From: Euhalothece natronophila Z-M001
GTDB lineage: Bacteria > Cyanobacteriota > Cyanobacteriia > Cyanobacteriales > Rubidibacteraceae
NCBI RefSeq assembly: GCF_007904085.1
Contig: NZ_CP042326.1
Coordinates: forward strand, 2,418,001-2,482,000
Length of the DNA stretch: 64,000 nucleotides
Reading direction: 5' to 3'
Positions 42,849 through 51,703 of the stretch are shown here, piece by piece. The notes under the pieces are model-generated. The model was not told the origin of the DNA. It was given only the letters and a program-made list of their open reading frames with translations, and searched no databases. A program made the position numbers and the translations under genes. Position 1 is the stretch's first letter, and every line of letters starts with the position of its first letter.

Positions 42849-44171
42849 ATGACAAATAACGAATATCAACAACGGCGACAAGCCTTAATGGACAAAATCG
42901 GTCAAGGGACAGCGATTTTTCGCAGTGCGCCTACAGCGGTAATGCACAATGATGTGGAATACCCCTATCGTCAAGATAGTGATTTTTATTATCTGACGGG
43001 ATTTGATGAAGAAGAGGCCGTTTTAGTGCTTGTGCCTCACCATGAAGAACATCAGTTTGTGTTATTTGTCCAACCCAAGGATGTCAAAAAGGAAACTTGG
43101 ACAGGCTATCGGGTTGGGGTAGAAGCGGCGAAAGAAAAATTTGGGGCGGATGAGGCTTACCCCATCGAAGAGTTAGGAAAACAATTACCGCAATATTTAC
43201 AAAAAGCGGATTGTCTTTACTATCATTTTGGACGGGACGAAGACTTTAATCATCGGATTCTAAAATGGTGGCAAAGGCTAATTGCCCAATATCCGAAAAA
43301 GGGAGTTGCTCCTCGCGCGATCGCGGATACTAATTTTATTTTACATCCGTTGCGCCAAGTAAAAAGTTCTCAAGAATTGGCACTCATTCGCAAGGCAGTT
43401 GATATTGCCACAGAAGCCCATAATTATGCCCAAAAGTTCGCGCAGCCGGGTCGATATGAATACGAAGTGCAAGCGGAAATTGAATATATTTTCACCAAAA
43501 ATGGGGCCATGTCTCCTGCTTATCCCAGTATTGTTGCTTCAGGAGAAAATGCTTGCATTCTTCACTATATTGAGAATAAACGACAACTGCAAGAAAATGA
43601 TTTACTCTTAATTGATGCAGGTTGTTGTTATGAATATTACAATTCTGATATTACTCGCACATTTCCTGTTAGTGGTAAATTTACCCCTGAACAAAAAATC
43701 ATCTATGAACTGGTTTTAGAAGCCCAAATTAAAGCCATTGAACAAGTCAAAGCTGGGAATACTTATAATCAATTCCATGACACAGCAGTGCGAGTTTTAG
43801 TGGAAGGATTAATGGATTTAGGGATTTTACAGGGAGATATCGAAGAAATTATCAAAGAAGAAAAATATAAGCCTTATTATATGCACAAAACTGGGCATTG
43901 GTTAGGGTTAGATGTCCATGATGTGGGGGGTTATAAAATGGGGGAAGACCATTGGCAAACTCTACAACCTGGCAATGTCTTAACCGTAGAACCGGGGCTT
44001 TATCTGTCGCCTCATGCTAAACCTGTGGAAGGACAACCAGAACTGCCAGAACGTTGGCATGGCATTGGTGTGAGAATTGAAGATGATGTGTTGGTGACTG
44101 CGGATGGGAATGAAGTTCTCAGTGCGGCGGTTCCGAAATCAGTAGAAGTGATGGAAAGCCTTAAAGAATGA
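42849..44171 (+). CDS. pepP: Xaa-Pro aminopeptidase
   Basis: 440 residues. Removes the first residue from peptides with proline in position two. Metal ligands of the pita-bread fold are seen: Asp in LLIDAGCCYEYYNSDITRTF (both aspartates), His in YMHKTGHWLGLDVHD, Glu in LTVEPGLYLSP, and Glu in GVRIEDDVLVT. The N-terminal domain contains the usual DSDFYYLTGFDEEEAVLVL. The 3' end overlaps the convergent HAD gene by 11 bp. Confidence 0.95.
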   Translation: MTNNEYQQRRQALMDKIGQGTAIFRSAPTAVMHNDVEYPYRQDSDFYYLTGFDEEEAVLVLVPHHEEHQFVLFVQPKDVKKETWTGYRVGVEAAKEKFGADEAYPIEELGKQLPQYLQKADCLYYHFGRDEDFNHRILKWWQRLIAQYPKKGVAPRAIADTNFILHPLRQVKSSQELALIRKAVDIATEAHNYAQKFAQPGRYEYEVQAEIEYIFTKNGAMSPAYPSIVASGENACILHYIENKRQLQENDLLLIDAGCCYEYYNSDITRTFPVSGKFTPEQKIIYELVLEAQIKAIEQVKAGNTYNQFHDTAVRVLVEGLMDLGILQGDIEEIIKEEKYKPYYMHKTGHWLGLDVHDVGGYKMGEDHWQTLQPGNVLTVEPGLYLSPHAKPVEGQPELPERWHGIGVRIEDDVLVTADGNEVLSAAVPKSVEVMESLKE

Positions 44172-45006
44172 ACTTTTCTAACGCTGCTACCACTCCATCT
44201 TCCTCTACACTAGGCGCAACCCAGTCTGCTTGAGCTTTAACTTCTGGTGGTGCGTCTCCCATGGCGATTCCCCAATGGGCATAGTTTAGCATTTCGAGAT
44301 CATTAAAATTATCCCCCATCGCGATCGCGTTTTGGGCTTGTAAGCCTAAAACTTCCTCCACTAGATAGCGCACTGCTTTCCCTTTACTAGCACCGGGGTT
44401 ACAGGCTTCTACAAAATAGGGGTTAGATTGGGTTAAATACAGTTGTTCCTCAGAATAAAGCTGTTTGAGTTTCGCTAATAAGGCTTTAGTTACCTCTGGC
44501 TGAGAACTCATAGCAAGAATTTTGGTGGGGCTTTGGTCTAAAAGGAAACGTAAATCACCAACAGGATTTGCTTTAATGCGACTGCGTTCAATATATAGTT
44601 CAGTCTCTTTTGTTACTTCTCGCACATATAATTGATCATCCAGATAAAAATGGACATCTAACGAAGATCGCAACGCAGGTTGTTCGCAAAAATCCAATAA
44701 TTCTTCAGCTAAAGGAATGGGAACAGGTAAATGCCAAAGAGATTCTTGAGTTTTGGGATTTTTAATCCAAGCACCGTTATAGCAAATCACGGGCAAATCA
44801 GTCCCAATCGCTTGAGCAAAGTATAATGCCGAGCAATACATTCTTCCAGTGGCAAGTATCACTTGGATTCCTTGCTTTTGTAGTGCTTTTAAGGCTTGAA
44901 TTACAGCTGAGTTAACTTCATTAGATTCGCCAGCAATTGTTCCATCAATATCAAGAATGATTAAACGGATATCCTCAAAATTTTGACAGCTAAGAGACTT
45001 AGTCAT
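44161..45006 (-). CDS. HAD-superfamily phosphatase, Cof type
   Basis: 281 residues. Motif I is LIILDIDGTIAG with the nucleophile Asp. Motif II lies near ILATGRM, with a Lys in the middle (SKGKAV, about 205). Motif III/IV is AIAMGDNFNDLEML. The cap is of the IIB type, typical of sugar-phosphate and flavin-phosphate phosphatases of the Cof group. Substrate unknown. The start MTKSLSCQNF at 45006 is preferred over the longer frame because it leaves a normal distance to motif I. Confidence 0.92.
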   Translation of the reverse strand: MTKSLSCQNFEDIRLIILDIDGTIAGESNEVNSAVIQALKALQKQGIQVILATGRMYCSALYFAQAIGTDLPVICYNGAWIKNPKTQESLWHLPVPIPLAEELLDFCEQPALRSSLDVHFYLDDQLYVREVTKETELYIERSRIKANPVGDLRFLLDQSPTKILAMSSQPEVTKALLAKLKQLYSEEQLYLTQSNPYFVEACNPGASKGKAVRYLVEEVLGLQAQNAIAMGDNFNDLEMLNYAHWGIAMGDAPPEVKAQADWVAPSVEEDGVVAALEKFIL

Positions 45007-45096
45007 TACTTTCCCTGCATGATTAGACAAAACTATGTTACCTTTTAAAAACATTAAGCTTTTTTAAGCAACGCTTTCAGGATAGAATTAATACTC

Positions 45097-45507
45097 ATGG
45101 TGGGATTTATCAAAAACATTTTTGGCTCTAAATCAAAAAATAACAATAACAACGAAGAAAAACCTAAGCGTCAAAAAGCCTTTTATCTTGATCCAGATGA
45201 GGCGAAAACTTATGGCAACATTGACTATATGCGCCAGTCCACTAAAACCAGAAAGACTTTTCCGAAAACACTCGATAATCCCGAAGGAAGCGAGTTGGTA
45301 GAAGAGGTTTCTGCAATGGAAAAAAAATCTCTTTCTAAATCGAACTCTAATCAGCAAAATGGGAAAACTAATAACCAGCCTTCCCAAGAAGCCCAAGAAG
45401 GAAAGATGTATTCGGCAAAGGATGATCCTTCTCTCCAGCAACGTCGTAAGTCTGATTCTAGCTTAGATACCTTCAGAAATATGGCTCGGGATATTAAAAA
45501 AGATTAG
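45097..45507 (+). CDS. Conserved cyanobacterial hypothetical protein with a basic, disordered body
   Basis: 136 residues. The N-terminus (MVGFIKNIFGSKSKNNNNNE) is a short amphipathic helix followed by an Asn run. A conserved-looking block AFYLDPDEAKTYGNIDYMRQ and KTFPKT is reminiscent of many cyanobacterial hypothetical proteins. A second half is rich in Ser, Gln, Lys and probably unfolded, ending SLDTFRNMARDIKKD. The gene runs directly into the heptamer repeat array. Function unknown. Confidence 0.7.
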   Translation: MVGFIKNIFGSKSKNNNNNEEKPKRQKAFYLDPDEAKTYGNIDYMRQSTKTRKTFPKTLDNPEGSELVEEVSAMEKKSLSKSNSNQQNGKTNNQPSQEAQEGKMYSAKDDPSLQQRRKSDSSLDTFRNMARDIKKD

Positions 45508-45697
45508 TCATTAGTCATTGGTAATTAGTCCTTGGTCATTGGTCATTAGTCATTAGTCATTGGTCATTGGTAATTAGTCATTAGTCATTGGTCATTGGTC
45601 ATTAGTTATTAGTCATTAGTTATTGGGCTACAAACAACAAAGGACGAAGGACAAAGGACAAAGGACAAACCACAAAGGACAAACAACAAAGGACAAA
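45506..45697. repeat. Heptamer repeat array (STRR-like)
   Basis: About 190 bp in two blocks. The first is built of ATTAGTC/ATTGGTC units repeated about 15 times (45508-45625) with single-base changes. The second is GGACAAA units (45640-45697) with spacers. Period is 7 bp. The same units occur singly or in short runs at 18.1, 34.4, 35.4 and 40.2 kb. This matches the known class of short tandemly repeated heptamers of cyanobacteria. Confidence 0.85.
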
Positions 45698-45703
45698 ATT
45701 GTT

Positions 45704-46621
45704 ATGCTTGCTCAGGAAGAAAGCCAAACCCAATTTTATACTTGGAATGGTTATCAATGTGCTTATGAAGTACGAGAGCCTAATTTAACCAGCCAAGAAT
45801 CTCCTGTCGCGTTACTCTTAATTCATCCCATTGGGGTGGGGTTGTCGCGACTATTTTGGGATCGCTTTTCTCAGCAGTGGCAAGGGGGGAACGGTGCAGA
45901 GACGATTTATAACCCAGACTTATTAGGCTGTGGCGAAACCGCTTCCCCGAGAGTGGCTTATTATCCAGAAGATTTTGCCGCTCCCTTAAAACATTTAATT
46001 GAGAATATCATTAAAAAGCCAGTGGTGATTATTTCTCAGGGGGCTTCTTTTCCCATTACCTTGGAGTTACTGGGGATGACGGCTTCGGAAAATATTGCAG
46101 GATTGATTTTAGCTGGGCCCCCTGCTTGGTCGATTATTACGCAGCCGAAACCAGAGCGCCAACAACGTTGGCTGTGGAACTTGTTTAACTCTCCTTTGGG
46201 AGGATTATTTTATCGGTATGCCCGTCGTCGTCAGTTTTTAGAGTCTTTTTCTGTGCGCCAGTTATTTGGGAAAGCAGAGGATGTGGATCAGCCGTGGTTA
46301 GATATGCTGAAAGCTGGGTCCGCTGATATGGCAAGTCGTCATGCTGTATTTTCTTTTTTAGCAGGATTTTGGCGGAAAAATTACGAAAGCGCGATCGCGC
46401 AAATCAAGCAACCAACGCTAGTTTTAATGGGAGAAACGGCTTCTAGCATCAGTAAAGATAGTCAACCAGAAGCACCTCAAAAACGGATTGATCAGTATTG
46501 TCAAACCCTTCCTAATGGACAGGGAAAAATTCTTCCAGGACGCAATGTTCTCCCTTATGAATCAACTACAGCTTTCACCGAAGCCTGTAAAGAGTTTTTG
46601 CAACAATTACGAAATTTTTAA
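45704..46621 (+). CDS. Alpha/beta-fold hydrolase
   Basis: 305 residues. The start at 45704 (MLAQEESQTQFYTWNG) is used because the in-frame sequence upstream is only heptamer repeat. An alpha/beta-hydrolase layout is seen: LLIHPIGVGLSRLFWDRFSQQW (oxyanion region), NPDLLGCGETASP, and the nucleophile elbow ISQGASFPITLEL, where the usual G-x-S-x-G is altered to S-Q-G-A-S. A late acid and His are not obvious. It may be a catalytically changed member or a perhydrolase-like one; the substrate is unknown. Confidence 0.8.
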   Translation: MLAQEESQTQFYTWNGYQCAYEVREPNLTSQESPVALLLIHPIGVGLSRLFWDRFSQQWQGGNGAETIYNPDLLGCGETASPRVAYYPEDFAAPLKHLIENIIKKPVVIISQGASFPITLELLGMTASENIAGLILAGPPAWSIITQPKPERQQRWLWNLFNSPLGGLFYRYARRRQFLESFSVRQLFGKAEDVDQPWLDMLKAGSADMASRHAVFSFLAGFWRKNYESAIAQIKQPTLVLMGETASSISKDSQPEAPQKRIDQYCQTLPNGQGKILPGRNVLPYESTTAFTEACKEFLQQLRNF

Positions 46622-46709
46622 AGAAGCAACACTCAATGAGCTAGAGAAATAATTACCGAAGTGACAAAAAGCAATAATAATGGGAAAAGCTTATTGACAA
46701 ATTAAAACA

Positions 46710-47873
46710 ATGGCAGAAAATCGAGCTTATGATTGGATAGATAAGTCTCTAGCTACTATTGAAAAAGCAGGTTGGCATCGTCAAGTTAAACAGATTAATG
46801 ATCGTCCAGGGGCAGTTATTGAACTAGAAGGTCAATCGCTTATTAATTTTGCCAGTAATGACTATTTAGGATTAGCAGGTGATGAACGATTAATTAGAGC
46901 TGCCACCGAAGCCATTCAACAGTATGGAACAGGAACTACTGGTTCTCGCCTACTTAGTGGTCATCGCCAACTACACCAAAATTTAGAAAGCGCGATCGCG
47001 CAATTAAAACAAACCGAAGATGCCCTTGTTTTTAGTTCAGGTTATTTAGCCAACATCGGAACCATTACTGCTTTAGTGGGAACAAGAGACTTAATTTTAG
47101 CCGATCAATATAATCATTCTAGCCTGAAAAATGGAGCAACCATTGCCGGGGCAACAATTATTAACTATAACCATTGTGACTTAGAGCATTTAGAAGAAAA
47201 CCTACAAGCCTATCGTTCCTCCTACCGCCGTTGTTTAATTGTCACTGACACAGTATTTAGTATGGATGGCGATATTTGTCCGCTTCCCAAAATTTTAGAC
47301 CTAGCTGAGAGTTACGAAGCCATGGTGTTAGTAGATGAAGCCCATGGCACAGGCGTAATGGGAAAACGGGGAGCAGGTTGTGTTGAGTATTATGGATGCA
47401 GCGATCGCGCTCTGATTCAAATGGGAACCCTAAGCAAAGCCTTAGGCAGTTTAGGGGGATATATTGCTGGATCAGCAAAACTCATTGATTTTCTCCGCAA
47501 CCGCGCCCCCAGTTGGATTTATACCACCGGACTTTCTCCAGCTGACACTGCTGCTGCCTTAGAAGCCATTCACATTATCCATAAGGAACCTGAACGCCGT
47601 CAGCAACTTTGGGAATCGATTATCAACCTAAAGCAAAACCTTGCCCACTTGCCCTTACTTCCCTCCGAATCTCCCATTCTCTGCCTTAAATTAAACAATC
47701 CCCAGCAAGCAGTTCAACTTTCAGCAGATCTACAAAACAATGGGATATATGTTCCCGCCATTCGCCCACCGACAGTCCCCTTTAGTCGTCTTCGCATTTC
47801 CCTAATGGCAACCCATCAACCTCAACATCTACAAAAATTGTTGGAGGTGATCAATAGTGAGTTTTTCTCTTAG
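46710..47873 (+). CDS. bioF: 8-amino-7-oxononanoate synthase (biotin synthesis)
   Basis: 387 residues of the PLP-dependent alpha-oxoamine synthase family. It joins pimeloyl-ACP/CoA and alanine in the second biotin step. Seen here: [44 protein letters not shown] (PLP contacts), and the lysine in [18 protein letters not shown]. The C-terminus ends with [18 protein letters not shown]. Length is usual. No other biotin genes are near. Some family members have other substrates, but the motifs fit BioF best. Confidence 0.93.
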   Translation: MAENRAYDWIDKSLATIEKAGWHRQVKQINDRPGAVIELEGQSLINFASNDYLGLAGDERLIRAATEAIQQYGTGTTGSRLLSGHRQLHQNLESAIAQLKQTEDALVFSSGYLANIGTITALVGTRDLILADQYNHSSLKNGATIAGATIINYNHCDLEHLEENLQAYRSSYRRCLIVTDTVFSMDGDICPLPKILDLAESYEAMVLVDEAHGTGVMGKRGAGCVEYYGCSDRALIQMGTLSKALGSLGGYIAGSAKLIDFLRNRAPSWIYTTGLSPADTAAALEAIHIIHKEPERRQQLWESIINLKQNLAHLPLLPSESPILCLKLNNPQQAVQLSADLQNNGIYVPAIRPPTVPFSRLRISLMATHQPQHLQKLLEVINSEFFS

Positions 47874-48009
47874 AAAACTTGATATCATCGCTCCTTTTCC
47901 CTCAAACATTAGAGTTTTTAAGGAGTTTTAGGTTTTACTGCTACACTTTTTAAAGTGGTAACGTTTTTATATTGGGCTTAGGAGTGTCAAGACATACGAC
48001 AAAATGTTC

Positions 48010-48116
48010 TATAGTGATTCCAAATAAAAAACAGCAACCTAAAAGTAGGGGGAGCATCTTGCTCCCTAGTAGCAGCCAAGATGGCTGCACTACGGAACTG
48101 AATTGGAACGACTATA
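48010..48116. mobile_element. MITE, copy 2 (TA target, about 105 bp)
   Basis: Identical in length to the copy at 11645-11751 and different at only one position (G instead of T in GTAGGGGGAGC). It shares the terminal repeats TAGTGATTCC.../...GGAACGACTA, TA flanks and both hairpins. It lies in the gap between bioF and a hypothetical gene and disrupts nothing visible. The rest of this 350-bp gap shows no further genes. Confidence 0.85.
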
Positions 48117-48226
48117 ACTCCTTAACCGACCAAATCACACATTTATGATGGAATGGAACGGAGCGAAGTAAGGATCTTCTCAGAACATCAGATAAACATA
48201 AAAATAAATATAAAATTACGCTATCT

Positions 48227-48646
48227 ATGGACAAAGCAGAGAAATTAATCTGGACCGCAGAAAACGAGCTTACAGAATACAGTACCGAAGCCCGTAAAAT
48301 CGAAAAATTACGAAGAAGTTTTAGTTTGGTTGTCCCCTATCCTGAACAAAAAGAAATTCGGAGACAAATTGAAACTGAGATGCCTAAAAACTTCCTTGCC
48401 AAACTCGTGGAAGAAAACCGACAAACTGTTGCCCTCCCATTTTGGGGAATTGGAGGATTAGGCTTATTATTTGGAATTTCCTCCCAACAACCTCTAGATT
48501 TTATTGCTACCGTTATTGGCTTTTATCTGGCTTATCAAATCCAAAGAATGGGCTGGAAGCTGCAAGCAAAGCGTCTTGTCTTAAAAACCCTAGATGCTAT
48601 TGAAGTTAATGTACAAGCAGAAAAAGTCAAAACAGTGACAGATTGA
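48227..48646 (+). CDS. Hypothetical membrane protein with a helical N-terminal half
   Basis: 139 residues. The first 75 are charged and helical (MDKAEKLIWTAENELTEYST, EARKIEKLRRSFSLVV), then two hydrophobic stretches (LPFWGIGGLGLLFGI and LDFIATVIGFYLAYQIQ) separated by a few residues, then a basic end. It may be a two-helix hairpin membrane protein. No family recognised. It lies upstream of pipX with a 153-bp gap. Confidence 0.6.
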   Translation: MDKAEKLIWTAENELTEYSTEARKIEKLRRSFSLVVPYPEQKEIRRQIETEMPKNFLAKLVEENRQTVALPFWGIGGLGLLFGISSQQPLDFIATVIGFYLAYQIQRMGWKLQAKRLVLKTLDAIEVNVQAEKVKTVTD

Positions 48647-48799
48647 CTCATTATCCAATGTTTTTTATGATCGCACCTGAATCAAGATATCATCAGCATA
48701 TTGTCTCGATACTAGATCATATCAATACAATTCCTTGAAAGTGGAGTTACAATAACCTCCCTTTACTTTGGGGATGGGCAACAACTACCGTACAATTGG

Positions 48800-49072
48800 A
48801 TGAATAATAACGAAACCTATCTCAATCACCCCACTTTTGGATTACTGTATCGGGTTTGTGTCGTTGAGCAAAACCGAGAAATTTATACTACCCTTTATGC
48901 TCAGCGCTTGTTTTTCCTAGTGATAACCACAGACACAGGCTTATCTTTTGAACCAAAAAGTCGTTCTGAAGCACGGTTAATCATTGAAAACCAACTACGA
49001 AAGCTCCGTCGTTCGGGTTCACAAGAAGAATATTCCGCTTTGAGTAAGACTTATAGAAATCTTTTTCAATGA
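48800..49072 (+). CDS. pipX: PipX, co-activator of NtcA and partner of PII
   Basis: 90 residues. The Tudor-like N-terminal part: YLNHPTFGLLYRVCVVEQNR, IYTTLYAQRLFFLVI, TDTGLSFEPKSRSEAR, and then two C-terminal helices. PipX binds PII (GlnB) when nitrogen is abundant, and NtcA with 2-oxoglutarate when it is scarce, linking nitrogen status to transcription. It overlaps pipY by 4 bp (ATGA), the usual cyanobacterial pair. Complete and normal in length. Confidence 0.95.
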   Translation: MNNNETYLNHPTFGLLYRVCVVEQNREIYTTLYAQRLFFLVITTDTGLSFEPKSRSEARLIIENQLRKLRRSGSQEEYSALSKTYRNLFQ

Positions 49073-49743
49073 CTGGTAACATCACAAAACGTATTCAAGA
49101 AATTCAAGAGACAATTCCCTCAACGGTAAGACTGATTGCGGTGACAAAAACGGTTTCCACTGAAGCCATCCGAGAAGCCTATGAGGCTGGAATTCGAGAC
49201 TTTGGGGAAAATAAAATTCAAGAGGCACTTGCTAAGCAGGAGAAGTTACAAGACCTAAATGATATCACTTGGCATTTTTTGGGACATTTACAAAGCAACA
49301 AGGTAAAACAAGCTCTCCTCCATTTCCATTGGATTCACACCTGCGATCGCGTTAAAATTGCTCAACGGCTAAACCGTCTCCTCGGAGAATTAGAAATTAC
49401 GCCTCCGAACCTTCTTCTACAAGTTAAACCTCTCAAAGATCCAAACAAGTACGGTTGGGAAATTCCAGAATTATTAGAAGCTCTTCCTACTCTCAATGAG
49501 TATCAACACTTAAAAATCAAAGGATTGATGACAATTTTGCCTCTCAATCAATCTACCGAAGAAACTCAAGCTGCATTTACTAAAGTTCGTGATTTAGGGC
49601 AAAAAATCAACATACAAAAAGATCTAAGCTTTACCATAGAAGAACTTTCTATGGGAATGTCTGCAGATTATCCGATCGCGATCGAAGCTGGAGCAACCAT
49701 GATCCGCCTTGGGCGAACCATTTTTGGCGAACGTCCACATTGA
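49069..49743 (+). CDS. pipY: PipY, PLP homeostasis protein (YggS/COG0325 family)
   Basis: 224 residues of the YggS family. It carries the PLP-binding Lys in RLIAVTKTVS (about 22-31), FGENKIQEALAKQ, WHFLGHLQSNKVK, and at the end ELSMGMSADYPIAIEAGATM and RLGRTIFGERPH. PipY manages pyridoxal phosphate and is co-transcribed with pipX. The stop TGA lies at the very edge of the tnpB element that follows on the other strand; the terminal residues fit the family, so the gene is likely intact, though the insertion may have supplied the stop codon. Confidence 0.95.
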   Translation: MTGNITKRIQEIQETIPSTVRLIAVTKTVSTEAIREAYEAGIRDFGENKIQEALAKQEKLQDLNDITWHFLGHLQSNKVKQALLHFHWIHTCDRVKIAQRLNRLLGELEITPPNLLLQVKPLKDPNKYGWEIPELLEALPTLNEYQHLKIKGLMTILPLNQSTEETQAAFTKVRDLGQKINIQKDLSFTIEELSMGMSADYPIAIEAGATMIRLGRTIFGERPH

Positions 49744-51223
49744 CCTCCTCCCCCGCCCGCGCTTCTTGCGTCGCTATAACGGGGGATTCGGGAGAACCAG
49801 TTACCTGCTCCTCCATCCACTCAAACAATACCAGTTGTTTAGGGTTGCTAGGCTCAGTCTCCAACGAAACTGATGTCTCCTCACTGTTTCCAGTGTCCTC
49901 TGTTACTTCAGAGTTAGCCGTAACTTCCTGAGTGACCCCCAGTAGCTTAGACAGACTAACATTTAATTGTTCGAGCCCTCTGTTTGCGATGTTAATCGCA
50001 GCCTGATTGTCTGCGTCCTGAACATGACCACATTCAATACAAGCAAACTTTTCGCCTTTCCGATTTTCTCTGTCAATCTGTCCACAAGCCGAACATTGTT
50101 GAGATGTATGTTTAGGGTTAACTTCAACCACAAGACAGCCAAACTTCGCAGCTACCGACTGTATTTTTAGCTTGAGTTCTCCCCAAGAACAATCTCGGAT
50201 TAACCGATTTAATGCTCTCTTAGCAGACTGACCATTTTTAAGATAGTTTCCATTTTCATCTTGCTTTGGTTGACATCGCTTAATCATCCCCTTGATATTC
50301 AAATCTTCTAAAACAATGACATCAGCCAATCTGACTAACTGGTTAGCTACCTTCCATTGATAATCCGTTCTTTGATTAACAATCTTTTGGTCTAGTCGAG
50401 CTAATTCTTGGTAGGCTTTCTTCTGGTTTTTAGAACCTCTCTTTTTTCTACTGGCTCGTCTTTGTCTGATGATTTTAGTGCGTTCTAATCGTTTCTCAAA
50501 TTGAGGATTCGCTATTTGCTCTCCGTTACTTAAAGCTAATAGTTTATTTGAACCTAAATCTCCTCCCACCACTGAACTTATCTCCTCAATGTTTTTTGGA
50601 GAAGACTGAGGTACATCTTGATTCTCTAATCCAATGGAAACATACCAACCATCTGCTTTTCTCCTTACGGTCACACTTCTTAGAGCGAAGCCTTCAGGAA
50701 AAGGACGAGACTGAAAAAATCTCATCCACCCAATTTTAGGTAAATAGATTTTGTTCCCCGTGACTTGGACTTGGTTGGGAGGATAGTTAAAACTCTTAAA
50801 CCGTTGTCTGGTCTTAAACTTAGGATACCCTCTCCCTTCAAAGAAGTTCTTGAAAGCTACCTCTAATCTTTTCAAGTTTTGCTGTAGAACTGTGGAATGG
50901 ATTTCACGATACCAAGGACGAGCCTTTTTCAGGGTACTTAATTCTGAAGATTGATGCTCGTAAGCGTTTCGCTTCTTACCATTAGATTTATAGGGAGATC
51001 CTAAGTTGGAATTTTTAGAAACCGAGCAAGTTAAAGGACAACATTCGGATTCCGTATCTAGATCACAATAGTTACCTAACTTAGGCGATTTAACTTGTTC
51101 GTAACTTTCAATTCTATCTCGCAAACAGTAGTTGTAATGAGCGCGAAGCATATTTAGCCACTGCTCCATTACATTAACTTGAGAGAGTTTTGGTTTTAGT
51201 TTGAACTGATACGAGACAAGCAT
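49649..51223 (-). CDS. tnpB: TnpB RNA-guided nuclease (second element)
   Basis: 524 residues as read. RuvC residues: Asp in VVGGDLGSNKLLAL, Glu in VLEDLNIKGM, Asp in VQDADNQAAINI; a zinc ribbon (CSACGQ ... CIECGH) lies between. The N-terminus starts MLVSYQFKLKPKLSQVNVME, with an ATG. The C-terminal 70 or so residues (from about 455) are acidic, then pass through the right-end hairpin. The last 31 codons lie antisense to pipY, so the natural protein may be shorter, or read-through into flank may be normal at this insertion. It differs in sequence from the tnpB at 21-24.6 kb. Confidence 0.9.
   Translation of the reverse strand: MLVSYQFKLKPKLSQVNVMEQWLNMLRAHYNYCLRDRIESYEQVKSPKLGNYCDLDTESECCPLTCSVSKNSNLGSPYKSNGKKRNAYEHQSSELSTLKKARPWYREIHSTVLQQNLKRLEVAFKNFFEGRGYPKFKTRQRFKSFNYPPNQVQVTGNKIYLPKIGWMRFFQSRPFPEGFALRSVTVRRKADGWYVSIGLENQDVPQSSPKNIEEISSVVGGDLGSNKLLALSNGEQIANPQFEKRLERTKIIRQRRASRKKRGSKNQKKAYQELARLDQKIVNQRTDYQWKVANQLVRLADVIVLEDLNIKGMIKRCQPKQDENGNYLKNGQSAKRALNRLIRDCSWGELKLKIQSVAAKFGCLVVEVNPKHTSQQCSACGQIDRENRKGEKFACIECGHVQDADNQAAINIANRGLEQLNVSLSKLLGVTQEVTANSEVTEDTGNSEETSVSLETEPSNPKQLVLFEWMEEQVTGSPESPVIATQEARAGEEVNVDVRQKWFAQGGSWLLQLRSRSDNLQTFP
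49744..49790 (-). ncRNA. Right-end hairpin of the second tnpB element (expected guide RNA 3' end)
   Basis: On the minus strand CCCCCG (49783-49788 region) pairs with CGGGGG near the end, with GACGC/GCG pairing inside. In TnpB systems this transcript becomes the omega RNA, with the guide taken from adjacent DNA, here pipY antisense. Not demonstrated; family inference. Confidence 0.5.
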
Positions 51224-51270
51224 AGTTATTTAGGTTATAGTCATTAGAGTATAGCACATTTATTTACAAT

Positions 51271-51405
51271 ATGGCTAAGACTCAACTCAATCTTAGAATC
51301 GAAGAATCGGAAATGAGAATTTTACAAAAGTATGCTCAAAAGACAGGTAGAACCAAGACGGACATTCTTAGAGAGTTTATCCGTTCTTTGAAGTTTTCTG
51401 TCTAA
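51271..51405 (+). CDS. Ribbon-helix-helix small protein divergent to tnpB
   Basis: 44 residues: MAKTQLNLRIEESEMRILQK, YAQKTGRTKTDILREFIRSL. The beta strand (TQLNLRI) and two helices match CopG/Arc-type repressors. It is intact here, whereas the equivalent gene at the first element is frameshifted. A role in controlling tnpB is plausible from position (47 bp between starts) but not shown. Confidence 0.75.
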   Translation: MAKTQLNLRIEESEMRILQKYAQKTGRTKTDILREFIRSLKFSV

Positions 51406-51448
51406 GGATGTCCGATCAGACTTCTATTTGTTTGGTGACGATTCATCC

Positions 51449-51473
51449 CCCATTAACCTAACGGTATAATGGG
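51449..51473. repeat. Left-end hairpin of the second tnpB element
   Basis: CCCATTA and TAATGGG separated by 11 bases. IS200/605 elements carry subterminal hairpins of this kind, read by TnpA. It could also act as a weak terminator for the RHH gene. The remaining 230 bp to sepF hold one inverted repeat, TTAACTTCCT/AGGAGTTAA (about 51545-51566), and otherwise nothing seen. Confidence 0.5.
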
Positions 51474-51703
51474 TCTCTTCTCGTCACATCCAGATAAAAC
51501 ATTTTTCAATTTCAAAAATTCAGAGTAGAATTAGCCTTAACGTTAACTTCCTTATAGGAGTTAATGTTTGCTTGATGTGAGGAGTAAGTGATCTTGATTA
51601 GATTAATTTAAGTTTAAATTAAGAGAACATTCTTCTAAAATGGCTAGCATAGTTCAACATTTAGATTAATTCGCTGTATTGTTTTTGAAGGGAGAAGAAA
51701 ATA

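Larger units (their letters stand above)
49740..51473 (-). mobile_element. IS200/IS605-group tnpB element, second copy type
   Basis: About 1.7 kb holding tnpB and a divergent ribbon-helix-helix gene, with no tnpA. Left end: a hairpin at 51449-51473. Right end: the GC-rich hairpin at 49744-49790 directly behind pipY. The exact ends are estimates. It lies between pipX-pipY and sepF-proC, which are commonly adjacent in other cyanobacteria. Confidence 0.7.

Noticed and set aside
45506-45697. Possible CRISPR array
   Set aside because: The repeat unit is 7 bp with no spacers of regular length; it is a tandem heptamer array.
49649-49742. A functional TnpB C-terminal extension antisense to pipY
   Set aside because: These codons lie outside the right end and mirror pipY coding sequence; most likely read-through by chance.
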